Origin: an uncultured Granulosicoccus sp.
GTDB taxonomy: Bacteria > Pseudomonadota > Gammaproteobacteria > Granulosicoccales > Granulosicoccaceae
Length of the DNA stretch: 64,000 nt
Assembly (NCBI GenBank): GCA_947492525.1
Contig: CANLNQ010000007.1
Location: forward strand, 124,001 to 188,000
Reading direction: 5' to 3'
Shown here: piece after piece, positions 26,334 through 33,845 of the stretch
Layout: every line of letters starts with the position of its first letter
Position numbering within the stretch: the first letter of the stretch is position 1
Notes under the pieces: model-generated
What the model saw: only the letters and a program-made list of their open reading frames with translations
Told to the model about the DNA's origin: nothing
The model's database searches: none
Translations under genes and position numbers: made by a program

Positions 26334-27724
26334 GTACATCCTCGAGTCTGCCACTGGCGCTGGAACTGGCCTGGTTTGCCGCCACCGTGCTGTTCGTCGT
26401 TGGGTTGCGCCGCCTGAGTTCCCCGACCCGGGCTCGATCCGGCATCTGGTGTGCCGGCGGTGGCATGACACTGGCCGTTCTCGCAACGGCACTGCATCCC
26501 GACCTGGGCAGCAATCACTCCCTGATACTGGCGGCCATGGCATTGGGCGGCGGAATTGCACTCCTGCATGCGCGTCGGGTCGACATGGCCAACATTCCGC
26601 AGGTTGTCGCCTTGTACAACGGTCTGGGCGGCATTGCCGCCGCGGCCATCGGGATGCTGGTACTGCTGCATGTCACGCTGTATGGACCCATGGTGAAAGC
26701 ACTGGCGGTACTCAGTGGCCTGATCGGTTGCATCTCATTTGCCGGTTCCATGTTCGCCTATCTGCGCCTGACCGGTCGCTTTGCACGGCGGGAGGACTTC
26801 GCCAAACGGCAAGTGGCGTATCTGGCCAACGGCGCACTGGTTCTGCTGCTGGGGCTGATCCTGGCGACCTCCGCTACCGCGCATCCGATTCTGTTGCTGG
26901 CATTCGCCATCCTGGCCATCAGTTTCGGTTTGCTGATGACGCTGCCCACCTCGGCTGCCGATATGCCGGTGCTGATCTCCATGTACAACGCCTTGACGGG
27001 GCTGGCTGTCGCGATGGACGGCTTCGTGCTGGAGAATCCCACCATGATGGTGGCCGGTACCATCGTCTTTGCGGCGGGTTCTCTGCTGACCCGTCTGATG
27101 GCACGAGCAGTCAACCGGCGTCTTACGGAAATCATGTACTCCGGATTCGGTATCACGGCCGATGGGCAGGCCAGGACCCACGCAAGAGACCATGTGAACA
27201 AGATCGATGCGCGTGATGCCGCCGTCGACATGGCCTATGCCGATCGCATCCTGATCGTACCCGGCTACGGCATGGCCACGGCGCAGGCGCAGCACAAGCT
27301 GCGAGAGCTGACGCAGTTGCTCGAGGAGCGAGGCGTGCACACCGGTTTCGCCATTCATCCGGTGGCGGGACGAATGCCCGGCCACATGAACGTGCTGCTG
27401 GCCGAGGCCGGGGTTCCGTACGAGAAGATCAGCGACCTGAACGATATCAATGCCGAGTTCTCGCAGGTGGATGTGGTGCTCGTGGTCGGTGCCAACGATA
27501 TCGTCAATCCGGCAGCCCGGGATGATGCTGAATCCCCGCTCTACGGTATGCCGGTGCTGGAGGTCGATCAGGCCAAGCGGGTCATCGTGGTCAAGCGAGG
27601 GGACGGTACCGGGTATGCGGGTGTCGAGAACCCGCTGCTGTTCTCGCCCGTGACACGTGTGTTGTTCGGTGATGCTCGCGATACCGTCCAGGATCTGATC
27701 ATGGCCATCAAGGGACTGGACTGA
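26330..27724 (+). CDS. pntB: NAD(P) transhydrogenase beta subunit
   Basis: Provides most of the proton channel and the NADP(H)-binding domain III. The first ~270 of 464 residues are membrane helices. Domain III carries the NADP-binding signature IVPGYGMATAQAQ, HPVAGRMPGHMNVLLAEA, VVLVVGANDIVNPAA and KRGDGTGYAGVENPL, all as in the family. The ATG overlaps the pntAB stop. A 10-copy hexamer repeat starts 36 bases after the stop. Confidence 0.97.
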   Translation: MSTSSSLPLALELAWFAATVLFVVGLRRLSSPTRARSGIWCAGGGMTLAVLATALHPDLGSNHSLILAAMALGGGIALLHARRVDMANIPQVVALYNGLGGIAAAAIGMLVLLHVTLYGPMVKALAVLSGLIGCISFAGSMFAYLRLTGRFARREDFAKRQVAYLANGALVLLLGLILATSATAHPILLLAFAILAISFGLLMTLPTSAADMPVLISMYNALTGLAVAMDGFVLENPTMMVAGTIVFAAGSLLTRLMARAVNRRLTEIMYSGFGITADGQARTHARDHVNKIDARDAAVDMAYADRILIVPGYGMATAQAQHKLRELTQLLEERGVHTGFAIHPVAGRMPGHMNVLLAEAGVPYEKISDLNDINAEFSQVDVVLVVGANDIVNPAARDDAESPLYGMPVLEVDQAKRVIVVKRGDGTGYAGVENPLLFSPVTRVLFGDARDTVQDLIMAIKGLD

Positions 27725-27759
27725 AGCACCTCTGATGTCTGGCAGGGCCTGACGCTTGC

Positions 27760-27819
27760 GCTGTAGCTGTAGCTGTAGCTGTAGCTGTAGCTGTAGCTGT
27801 AGCTGTAGCTGTAGCTGTA
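27760..27819. repeat. GCTGTA hexamer, ten perfect copies
   Basis: Sixty bases of perfect GCTGTA repeats downstream of pntB and before the AT-rich region. Although a multiple of three, it lies in no recognised gene. Perfect identity suggests recent slippage. Confidence 0.95.
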
Positions 27820-28054
27820 TCGGGCGGTCTGGTCTGGTCTCGCCTTTCTCGGGAATCCGGGACCCGGGATGGACAAGCCTGCAAACGCGGACCAGGAGAC
27901 TTGCCCGTTGGTTTCATGAGTCCGGCAAAGTGTCATGAAATATAACGCAGTGCACGTGGATCAGGTGTGGCAATTGTTCTACCCGGTAGCAGTGTGTAAC
28001 GGTTAAATGACTGGAATTTGTCGCGTTTCGGGGTTGACGATCCGGAATTAGGCT

Positions 28055-28285
28055 TGGGCTTATACACAATGCGTCCGATCGCTTGTGGAAAGTCTGAAAA
28101 TCGTGTATTGGCTCTTCCACTGTCTTTGGAAATCTCACCAAGTTATTGATAATTATAGATATAATTGTATTTTCGTTGCGTCTTCACATTTTCCCACATC
28201 ACGGCCGAATGCTACGGCAGAACAATGCTCCAAACCTTGTCCACACAGTTATCCACAGGCTGGCGGACTTTCTGTGAATAAAACG
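28055..28285. other. AT-rich region with DnaA boxes; candidate oriC or DnaA-controlled element
   Basis: Within the 653-base gene-free stretch before priA there are three perfect DnaA boxes (consensus TTATNCACA): TTATACACA at 28060-28068, TTATCCACA at 28249-28257, and TGTGAATAA (its reverse) at 28273-28281. A near-perfect TTGTCCACA lies at 28237-28245, exactly 12 bases ahead of the second box. Between the first box and the others is a strongly AT-rich run at about 28141-28176 that could serve as an unwinding element. GATC sites near 28039 and 28077 are few. The arrangement is what a chromosomal origin shows, but dnaA, dnaN, mnmG and rpmH are not in this window. It could instead be a DnaA-titration site or the priA promoter. 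Confidence 0.5.
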
Positions 28286-28377
28286 AGACTGACGTGCGGC
28301 TTGTTTGACGCTATCGTCATGGCCATGGCAGCCTCGCCTGCGATCGACCGTTTCCTACACAAGACTTCGCTAAGCGC

Positions 28378-30564
28378 ATGAATCCCTTGGTACAAGTAGC
28401 GGTGAAGTCGCCGGTCTATGGCGTGTTCGATTATCGCTGGAAGGCAGACTCGCCGATCATTCCGGGTACACGGGTAACCGTGCCGTTCGGTCGTCGGCAA
28501 GTCATTGGTGTGATCGTGGCGGCCATCGATCACAGCGAGGTGCCTGCGGGCAAGTTACGAGCGGTGCACAAGGTCCATGACGAGAAGCCGGTTCTGCCCG
28601 AGGATCTTCTCAAGCTGCTGACATGGGCCAGCCGTTACTACCACTATCCTCTGGGTGAAGTGCTGGGCTCGGCATTGCCGGTGTTGCTGCGCAAGGGGCA
28701 CGAGGCCGTGATTGCCGAGCGAGACTACTATCGCTGGGTTGCGCACGAGCCCGGCACAGGCAAGTCTCGGGCAGCACCGGTGCAGCAGCGACTGCTGGAT
28801 CATCTGCGTGAACACGAGGGCAGACCGGTTGCCGTGGATGCACTGCGAGCCATCAGTCCCGGCTGGCGAAAGTCGCTCGAGCCTCTGCTCGAACGCGGCT
28901 GGGTGGCGCACGATACAGCCATGCAGGTGCCACGCAACCAGGCGGCCGATGCCGGCCCGGAGTTGTCTGACGAACAGCGCGTGGCCGTTGAGGCCGTGCA
29001 GGCGTCGCTGGGTGGTTTTGCCAGTTTTCTGCTGCGCGGTGTTACCGGCAGTGGCAAGACGGAAGTGTACCTGCGTTGTATCGAAGAGGCCGGCAAGCGC
29101 GGTTTGCAGTCGCTGGTGCTGGTGCCGGAGATTTCATTGACACCGCAATTGATGAGCCGCTTCGAACGACGTATCAGCGGCTGTCTGGTGAGTCTGCATT
29201 CCGGTCTCAACGACACGGAGCGCTTGCAGAACTGGTTGTGCGCCTCCGGGGGGCATGCCGATGTCGTCATCGGCACCCGTTCCTCCATACTGGCTCCACT
29301 GCCCAGACTGGGGCTTGTCATCATCGATGAGGAGCATGACGGCTCCTTGAAGCAGCAGGATGGTTTTCGCTATCACGCCCGCGATCTGGCGCTGATGCGG
29401 GCACGGGATCGGCAGTGCCCGATTGTGCTGGGTACAGCCACCCCGTCGTTTGAAACACTGAACAACGTCAAGTCCGGCCGGTTCAGGGAGCTTCGCCTGA
29501 CACAGCGCGCGGGCGATGCCATACCGCCGCTCATGAAGCTTCTGGACATCCGCAGACGCAAGCTCGTCGAAGGCATGAGCGATCGTCTGCTCGATGCCAT
29601 CCGCGATCACCTGGACAAGGGTGGCCAGGCGCTGGTGTTCATCAACAGGCGGGGGTTCGCACCCACCTTGCTGTGCAACGATTGCGGAGCGGCGGCCGAC
29701 TGCCGGCGCTGCGATGCGCACATGACGGTGCATGTACGTCAGAACCGCCTTCGTTGTCATCACTGCGGCTCGGAAAGAGCGCTGCCGGTGCAGTGCGACA
29801 GTTGTGGGTCGACCGAACTGGATCGGGTGGGGTATGGCACCGAGCGCATCACCGACGCCCTGCAGGAGGAATTTCCCGACGTGAACATCGCGCGCATCGA
29901 TCGTGACAGCACGCGGCGCAAGGGGGCGCTGGAAGCTCAGCTGGACAAGGCGACCAGCGGTGAGGCACGCATTCTGGTGGGTACGCAGATGCTTGCCAAG
30001 GGGCACCATTTTCCCAAGCTGACGCTGGTGTGCATACTGGATGCCGACCGCGGCCTGTTCGGTACCGATTTCCGATCTCTGGAGCACATGGCGCAGTTGA
30101 CCGTGCAGGTGGCCGGACGCGCCGGGCGAGAGACGCAGCAGGGCACGGTACTGATCCAGACCCGCAACCCTGATAACCCGATGTTGCAGACGCTGGTGAA
30201 GGAGGGGTACAGCGCATTCGCCGAGATTGCCATGGCGGATCGCAAGATGGCTGATCTGCCACCCTTTTCCTTCATGGCTCTGGTGAGAGCCGAAGCCAGT
30301 GCCGCGCAGGAGGCGCATGCTTTTCTGCAACAGGTCTCCGAGGTTCTGCTGGCCGCCAGAGGTGGGCGTCTGGATGTCATGGGGCCGGCGCCGGCGCCGA
30401 TGGAACGGCTGGGCGGCCGATATCGCGCGCAGTTGCTGCTGCAATCCGACCGTCGTTCGATACTCAACGACAGTCTTGCGCGTCTCTGCACGCAGATCGA
30501 TCAGCTACCCGGAGCACGGCGATGCCGCTGGTCAATCGATGTGGACCCGGTTGATCTGTTCTGA
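28378..30564 (+). CDS. priA: Primosomal protein N' (replication restart helicase)
   Basis: Superfamily 2 helicase that recognises stalled forks and reloads the replisome. The 728-residue length is normal. The N-terminal 3'-DNA-end binding domain (DYRW, GTRVTVPFGRR) is followed by the helicase core: Walker A GVTGSGKTEVY, DEEH in VIIDEEHDGSLKQQ, GTATPS, INRRGF and the QVAGRAGR motif VI. Two zinc knuckles are present as paired cysteines (LCNDCGA, DCRRCDA, CHHCGS, CDSCGS). The promoter region contains the DnaA-box cluster described above. Start ATG at 28378 follows ACTTCGCTAAGCGC with only a weak ribosome site. It is followed by the argS and ftsN positions typical of Gammaproteobacteria. Confidence 0.96.
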   Translation: MNPLVQVAVKSPVYGVFDYRWKADSPIIPGTRVTVPFGRRQVIGVIVAAIDHSEVPAGKLRAVHKVHDEKPVLPEDLLKLLTWASRYYHYPLGEVLGSALPVLLRKGHEAVIAERDYYRWVAHEPGTGKSRAAPVQQRLLDHLREHEGRPVAVDALRAISPGWRKSLEPLLERGWVAHDTAMQVPRNQAADAGPELSDEQRVAVEAVQASLGGFASFLLRGVTGSGKTEVYLRCIEEAGKRGLQSLVLVPEISLTPQLMSRFERRISGCLVSLHSGLNDTERLQNWLCASGGHADVVIGTRSSILAPLPRLGLVIIDEEHDGSLKQQDGFRYHARDLALMRARDRQCPIVLGTATPSFETLNNVKSGRFRELRLTQRAGDAIPPLMKLLDIRRRKLVEGMSDRLLDAIRDHLDKGGQALVFINRRGFAPTLLCNDCGAAADCRRCDAHMTVHVRQNRLRCHHCGSERALPVQCDSCGSTELDRVGYGTERITDALQEEFPDVNIARIDRDSTRRKGALEAQLDKATSGEARILVGTQMLAKGHHFPKLTLVCILDADRGLFGTDFRSLEHMAQLTVQVAGRAGRETQQGTVLIQTRNPDNPMLQTLVKEGYSAFAEIAMADRKMADLPPFSFMALVRAEASAAQEAHAFLQQVSEVLLAARGGRLDVMGPAPAPMERLGGRYRAQLLLQSDRRSILNDSLARLCTQIDQLPGARRCRWSIDVDPVDLF

Positions 30565-30644
30565 GTGCCGCATCCTCGGGCGAACACTGCCGGGCGGCTC
30601 GCCCTTCGGGAGCGGCTTTCGAACCGCTCTGAAAATAGCCTTGT

Positions 30645-31964
30645 ATGAAGCAGTACACTAGAATCGCCTGCGAAAGAGACTGCGTCCAGCCCTCCGTGAA
30701 AGAGCGAATCGAACAACATCTGGCCGAGGCATTGAGCGTTCTGCAGGCCAATGGGACGGTTCCTTCGGACATCACAGCGCCAATCGAGGTCACGCGGACA
30801 CGCGATGCCGGTCATGGTGATCTGGCCAGCAATCTGGCAATGATACTGGCCAGACTTGCCGGTCGTGAGCCGCGCGACCTGGCTCTGGCGCTGATCGAGG
30901 CGCTGCCTCCATCGGACGCCATTCGCGATGTGCGTGTGGCAGGGCCCGGCTTCATCAACTTTCATCTGGCCGAGGATGCACTGTCTGCCGTGATCCCGGC
31001 TGTCCTGACCCAGGGCGAGCGATTCGGTTGCAGCGACGTGGGTGCCGGGCAACACATTCAGGTGACGTTCGTGCTGGCCAATCCGGATGAACGCTTGCAC
31101 GGTTCGCAGGCGCGCGGTGCGGCATTGGCGGACACCGTGGCCAATTTGCTGGATGCCGGCGGCTTCGACGTGCAGCGCAAGGTTTACGTGTCCGATTCGG
31201 ATCAGTGGCTGGATGAGCCTGTCAGAACGCCGTCGGACGTCGATGCTGGCCAGCGCCTTGTCGATGACCCCGGGAATGAGGTGTTGAGCAACATCAGGCA
31301 GGATCTGGCTGACTTCGGCATTCAGGTTGACTGCTGGCTCGACGCGCGCGCGGCATTGTCTTGTCCGCGTGAACAACTTGAATTCCTGCCGTCCCCGGCC
31401 GCGTTACGGTTTCATGGCCATGAGCATCTGGCGATGACCTCACCCTGCGGATCAGACATCACCCTGCGAGATCTGCTTGATGAAATCGGCAGCGACGCTG
31501 CACGTTATTTCACGGTGATGCGCAAGTCTACGCAGCCGCTGGATGTCGACCTCGATCTGGCCAGGGCGCAATCCCCCGAAAACCCTGTTTATCTCGTGCA
31601 ATTTGCCTATGCACGTGTGTGCAGTGTGATGCGTCAACTGAAACAGCGCGGACTGACTTTCGACCAGGAAGCGGGTCTGGCGGCCTTGCTCGGCTTGAGC
31701 GAGTCTGCAGAGGTCGAGCTCATGCGTTTGCTGGCTGGCTATCCGGAGCTTGTTCGGCAGGCGGCACTGACGCATGAGCCTCATCGACTCACGAGATACT
31801 TGCGCGATCTCGCAAATGGTCTACACAGTTATTACAACGCGCATAAAGTTGTTGTCGACAACGACGAGTTGCGGCATGCAAGAATGTGTTTACTGCTTGC
31901 CGTCAGGCAGGTTCTGGGTAACGGGTTGTCGCTCATCGGTGTGTCGACCCCTGAGGTAATGTGA
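30645..31964 (+). CDS. Degenerate arginyl-tRNA synthetase homologue lacking catalytic motifs
   Basis: A 439-residue ArgRS relative where ArgRS normally has about 560-590 residues. The N-terminal additional domain (RDAGHGDLASNLAMILA, GPGFINFHLAEDA) and the C-terminal anticodon-binding domain (NPVYLVQFAYARVCSVMRQL) are recognisable. The HIGH region, normally NPTGPLHVGHGR, here reads ANPDERLHGSQARG (residues 145-158). The KMSK region, normally KMSKRAGNFVTLRDL, here reads AMTSPCGSDITLRDL (263-277). About 140 residues of the catalytic fold between them are missing. The reading frame is unbroken. It occupies the usual argS place between priA and a FtsN-like gene. It cannot be a normal aminoacyl-tRNA synthetase; a new tRNA-binding or regulatory role is possible, or early decay. 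A GTG at 30696 is a likely alternative start (family proteins begin about there). Confidence 0.85.
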   Translation: MKQYTRIACERDCVQPSVKERIEQHLAEALSVLQANGTVPSDITAPIEVTRTRDAGHGDLASNLAMILARLAGREPRDLALALIEALPPSDAIRDVRVAGPGFINFHLAEDALSAVIPAVLTQGERFGCSDVGAGQHIQVTFVLANPDERLHGSQARGAALADTVANLLDAGGFDVQRKVYVSDSDQWLDEPVRTPSDVDAGQRLVDDPGNEVLSNIRQDLADFGIQVDCWLDARAALSCPREQLEFLPSPAALRFHGHEHLAMTSPCGSDITLRDLLDEIGSDAARYFTVMRKSTQPLDVDLDLARAQSPENPVYLVQFAYARVCSVMRQLKQRGLTFDQEAGLAALLGLSESAEVELMRLLAGYPELVRQAALTHEPHRLTRYLRDLANGLHSYYNAHKVVVDNDELRHARMCLLLAVRQVLGNGLSLIGVSTPEVM

Positions 31965-31967
31965 TCC

Positions 31968-32570
31968 ATGGCAAGTGGTCGACAAACTGAAATGCATGGC
32001 AGCCGCCTGTGCGTACTGGCGCTGAGTTTGCTGGTGGTGCTGGTCTTCGGCTTTGTCGTGCTGTTGTCGCGGCTGCCGGTAGGCATGCCCACGACGGACA
32101 TGGCGGCGGCCGAGATGCAGTCCGATGCTGCAGTGAGCGCCTACCAGTTCTATTCCGTGCTTCCCGAGACGACCATCAAGCAGAGGCAGGCCGCCGTGCG
32201 CGAAGTCGTGCCACCACCTGTCGAGGTGGTTCCACCGGCAACGCGTGTTGTTCCCGGTAGTGTGCAGAGTCTGTCGGCACGTTCGCTGAGGGCGGAGAAT
32301 TACGCCGAGATTCCGGCCAACAGTGTCGGCCATGAGTCCTACTATCTGCAGGCCGGCAATTACCGGGATCGCGCCGATGCCGAAAAGACCCGCGCCTCCC
32401 TGCTGTTGCTGGGGCTGGAGTCCACCATTGTGCCGCGGCAGGAAAGCAATGGCCTCGTCGGTCATCGCGTTCGCATCGGCCCGTTCTTCGATCAGGAACG
32501 CATCACCACCGCCAAGGAACGCCTCAAGCGCAGCGGCATCAGCTACAAACTCATCCGCGTCACCGGCTAA
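31968..32570 (+). CDS. SPOR-domain cell-division protein, FtsN-like
   Basis: A 200-residue bitopic membrane protein. One membrane helix (about residues 13-34, LCVLALSLLVVLVFGFVVLL) is followed by YQFYSVLPET, a motif of FtsN-type proteins, a Pro/Val-rich linker and a C-terminal SPOR domain (SYYLQAGNYRDRADAEKTRASLLLLG ... VRIGPF). SPOR domains bind denuded septal murein, so it should localise to the division site. It starts three bases after the degenerate argS, in the same order as priA-argS-ftsN elsewhere. The usual hslVU genes do not follow; a REP/RAYT element does. Confidence 0.85.
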   Translation: MASGRQTEMHGSRLCVLALSLLVVLVFGFVVLLSRLPVGMPTTDMAAAEMQSDAAVSAYQFYSVLPETTIKQRQAAVREVVPPPVEVVPPATRVVPGSVQSLSARSLRAENYAEIPANSVGHESYYLQAGNYRDRADAEKTRASLLLLGLESTIVPRQESNGLVGHRVRIGPFFDQERITTAKERLKRSGISYKLIRVTG

Positions 32571-32575
32571 CCCCC

Positions 32576-32593
32576 GGGTCGGACCATCGTAAG
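32576..32593 (+). repeat. REP copy 1
   Basis: GGGTCGGACCATCGTAAG, preceded by CCCC. It contains the near-palindrome GGTCGGACC and is one of three direct copies left of the RAYT gene. Confidence 0.85.
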
Positions 32594-32696
32594 TGTCTGA
32601 TAAAAAAAGAATAGTTAAGTATTTTCAAGCTTTTTTCGCGCTAAAACAGCGTTTACCACCCTGGAAAAAGGCCATTTAACAGGCAGCCGCACCCGC
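32594..32696. other. AT-rich spacer between REP copies 1 and 2
   Basis: An AT-rich segment with A7 and T6 runs near 32602-32635 that could pair as a weak stem. It is part of the 425 gene-free bases between the FtsN-like gene and the transposase. No gene is seen. Confidence 0.4.
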
Positions 32697-32714
32697 GGGT
32701 CGGACCACCGTAAG
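32697..32714 (+). repeat. REP copy 2
   Basis: GGGTCGGACCACCGTAAG, overlapping the perfect palindrome ACCCGCGGGT at 32691-32700. Direct orientation relative to copy 1. Confidence 0.88.
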
Positions 32715-32732
32715 CCCTTGTTCCTTACCCGA

Positions 32733-32750
32733 GGGTCGGACCTCCATAAG
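32733..32750 (+). repeat. REP copy 3
   Basis: GGGTCGGACCTCCATAAG, preceded by ACCCGA so that ACCC and GGGT can pair. Third direct copy; about 245 bases without a gene then lead to the transposase start. Confidence 0.88.
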
Positions 32751-32995
32751 CCTTTGTTTCAACCACACCAGCGCGAGAACAACGCCTGGCCTTCGCCAAA
32801 CCCCTATCGCAATCGGGACGATGCCGGCTACATCGATCCGCATAAGCTCTGCCAGTTCTCAGTTCCTATCCGTCGCGCTTGCCATCACGGTGCACGTCCT
32901 GTCTACTCAGTCAGCCTTCGGGCCTTTTCACAGGAAGTGAAAAGCCACAACGCAACGGTCCGTACCGGTTGCAACGGGTTCCAGGGAGGGACACC

Positions 32996-33745
32996 ATGCC
33001 GCGAGCCAATCGCCACTTCATTGCCGGGCAAGTCTGGCACATCACCCAACGCTGCCATCAACGCGAATTTCTCCTGAAATTCCAGATGGATAGACGCCGC
33101 TGGCTTTACTGGTTGTATCAGGCGCGCCGCCGATTCGGTCTGAGCGTTCTGAACTATATTGTCACCTCCAACCATGTCCATCTGCTGGTTCACGATAGCG
33201 GCAACAACGCCATTCCCACGGCCATGCAATTGGTGGCAGGGCGTACGGCTCAGGAGTTCAACAAGCGACACGGGCGTACCGGCGCGTTCTGGGAAGATCG
33301 ATACCACGCAACCGCCGTGCAGACAGACAATCATCTGGCGCGATGCATGACCTATATCGATCTCAACATGGTGCGGGCCGGAGAGGTGTCGCACCCGGAA
33401 GAGTGGTCCTGCAGTGGTTATCACGAAGCCAAGCATCCGCGCCAGCGAGGGTCGCGTATCGATCTTGAAAGCGCCTGTCGATTGCTGAAGTTCGACTCGC
33501 CCAAGGAACTGCTGATCGCGCGTGAGAGCTGGATCGATGATCAGATGTGTCACGGGACGCTGGAGCGAGAAGGTATGTGGACCGATAGTGCGGCGGTTGG
33601 CACGCTCGAATATGCCCTTATGATGAAACGTGCGTTGGGTTTCAGTAACCCCGGTCGACGTGCCAGGCCGGAGAAAGCGGGTAGTTTCGCCGTGCGTGAG
33701 CAGATGGCAAGTTATCAGCCCATAGGCAGTACACTGAGCCCTTAA
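32996..33745 (+). CDS. REP-associated tyrosine transposase (RAYT)
   Basis: A 249-residue single-strand transposase of the Y1 (IS200/IS605-like) family of the kind that moves REP sequences. The HUH metal motif is in YIVTSNHVHLLVHD, and the nucleophilic Tyr is in LARCMTYIDLNMVRAGEV. WEDRYHATAVQ is a further family motif. The ATG at 32996 has a very good ribosome site (GGGAGGG) six bases upstream. REP-like sequences of matching type flank it on both sides, three direct and one inverted, which strongly supports the assignment. All catalytic residues are present, so it may be active. RAYTs are usually single-copy domesticated transposases. Confidence 0.92.
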   Translation: MPRANRHFIAGQVWHITQRCHQREFLLKFQMDRRRWLYWLYQARRRFGLSVLNYIVTSNHVHLLVHDSGNNAIPTAMQLVAGRTAQEFNKRHGRTGAFWEDRYHATAVQTDNHLARCMTYIDLNMVRAGEVSHPEEWSCSGYHEAKHPRQRGSRIDLESACRLLKFDSPKELLIARESWIDDQMCHGTLEREGMWTDSAAVGTLEYALMMKRALGFSNPGRRARPEKAGSFAVREQMASYQPIGSTLSP

Positions 33746-33782
33746 TCGGCCTCTTTCGAGGTCAAATATTCCTGTTCAAGAA

Positions 33783-33811
33783 CGAATACGAGTCTCGTAG
33801 GCTCGTATTCG
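33783..33811. terminator. Hairpin after the RAYT gene
   Basis: A perfect 10-bp inverted repeat (CGAATACGAG at 33783-33792 and CTCGTATTCG at 33802-33811) with a 9-base loop, 38 bases after the RAYT stop. It is not followed by a T-run, so it may be a transcription-slowing or RNA-protecting hairpin more than a true terminator, or an imperfect end of the element. Confidence 0.5.
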
Positions 33812-33828
33812 CTCTAATTATCAACGAG

Positions 33829-33845
33829 TTATGGTGGTCCGACCC
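33829..33845 (-). repeat. REP copy 4, inverted, overlapping the hrpA start
   Basis: TTATGGTGGTCCGACCC is the reverse complement of the REP core (GGGTCGGACCACCATAA). The ATG inside it is the most upstream start of hrpA, so the first residues of that protein are encoded by REP sequence. Confidence 0.85.

Noticed and set aside
27568-27936. Frame with Tyr-Ser repeats over the GCTGTA array on the minus strand
   Set aside because: A repeat artefact overlapping pntB; no start signal.
29134-30444. 436-residue frame opposite priA
   Set aside because: Shadow of the helicase coding frame.
30571-30612. GC-rich stem candidates (GGGCGA/TCGCCC and a CCC-TTC-GGG loop) after priA
   Set aside because: No T-run and weak stems; not a convincing terminator.
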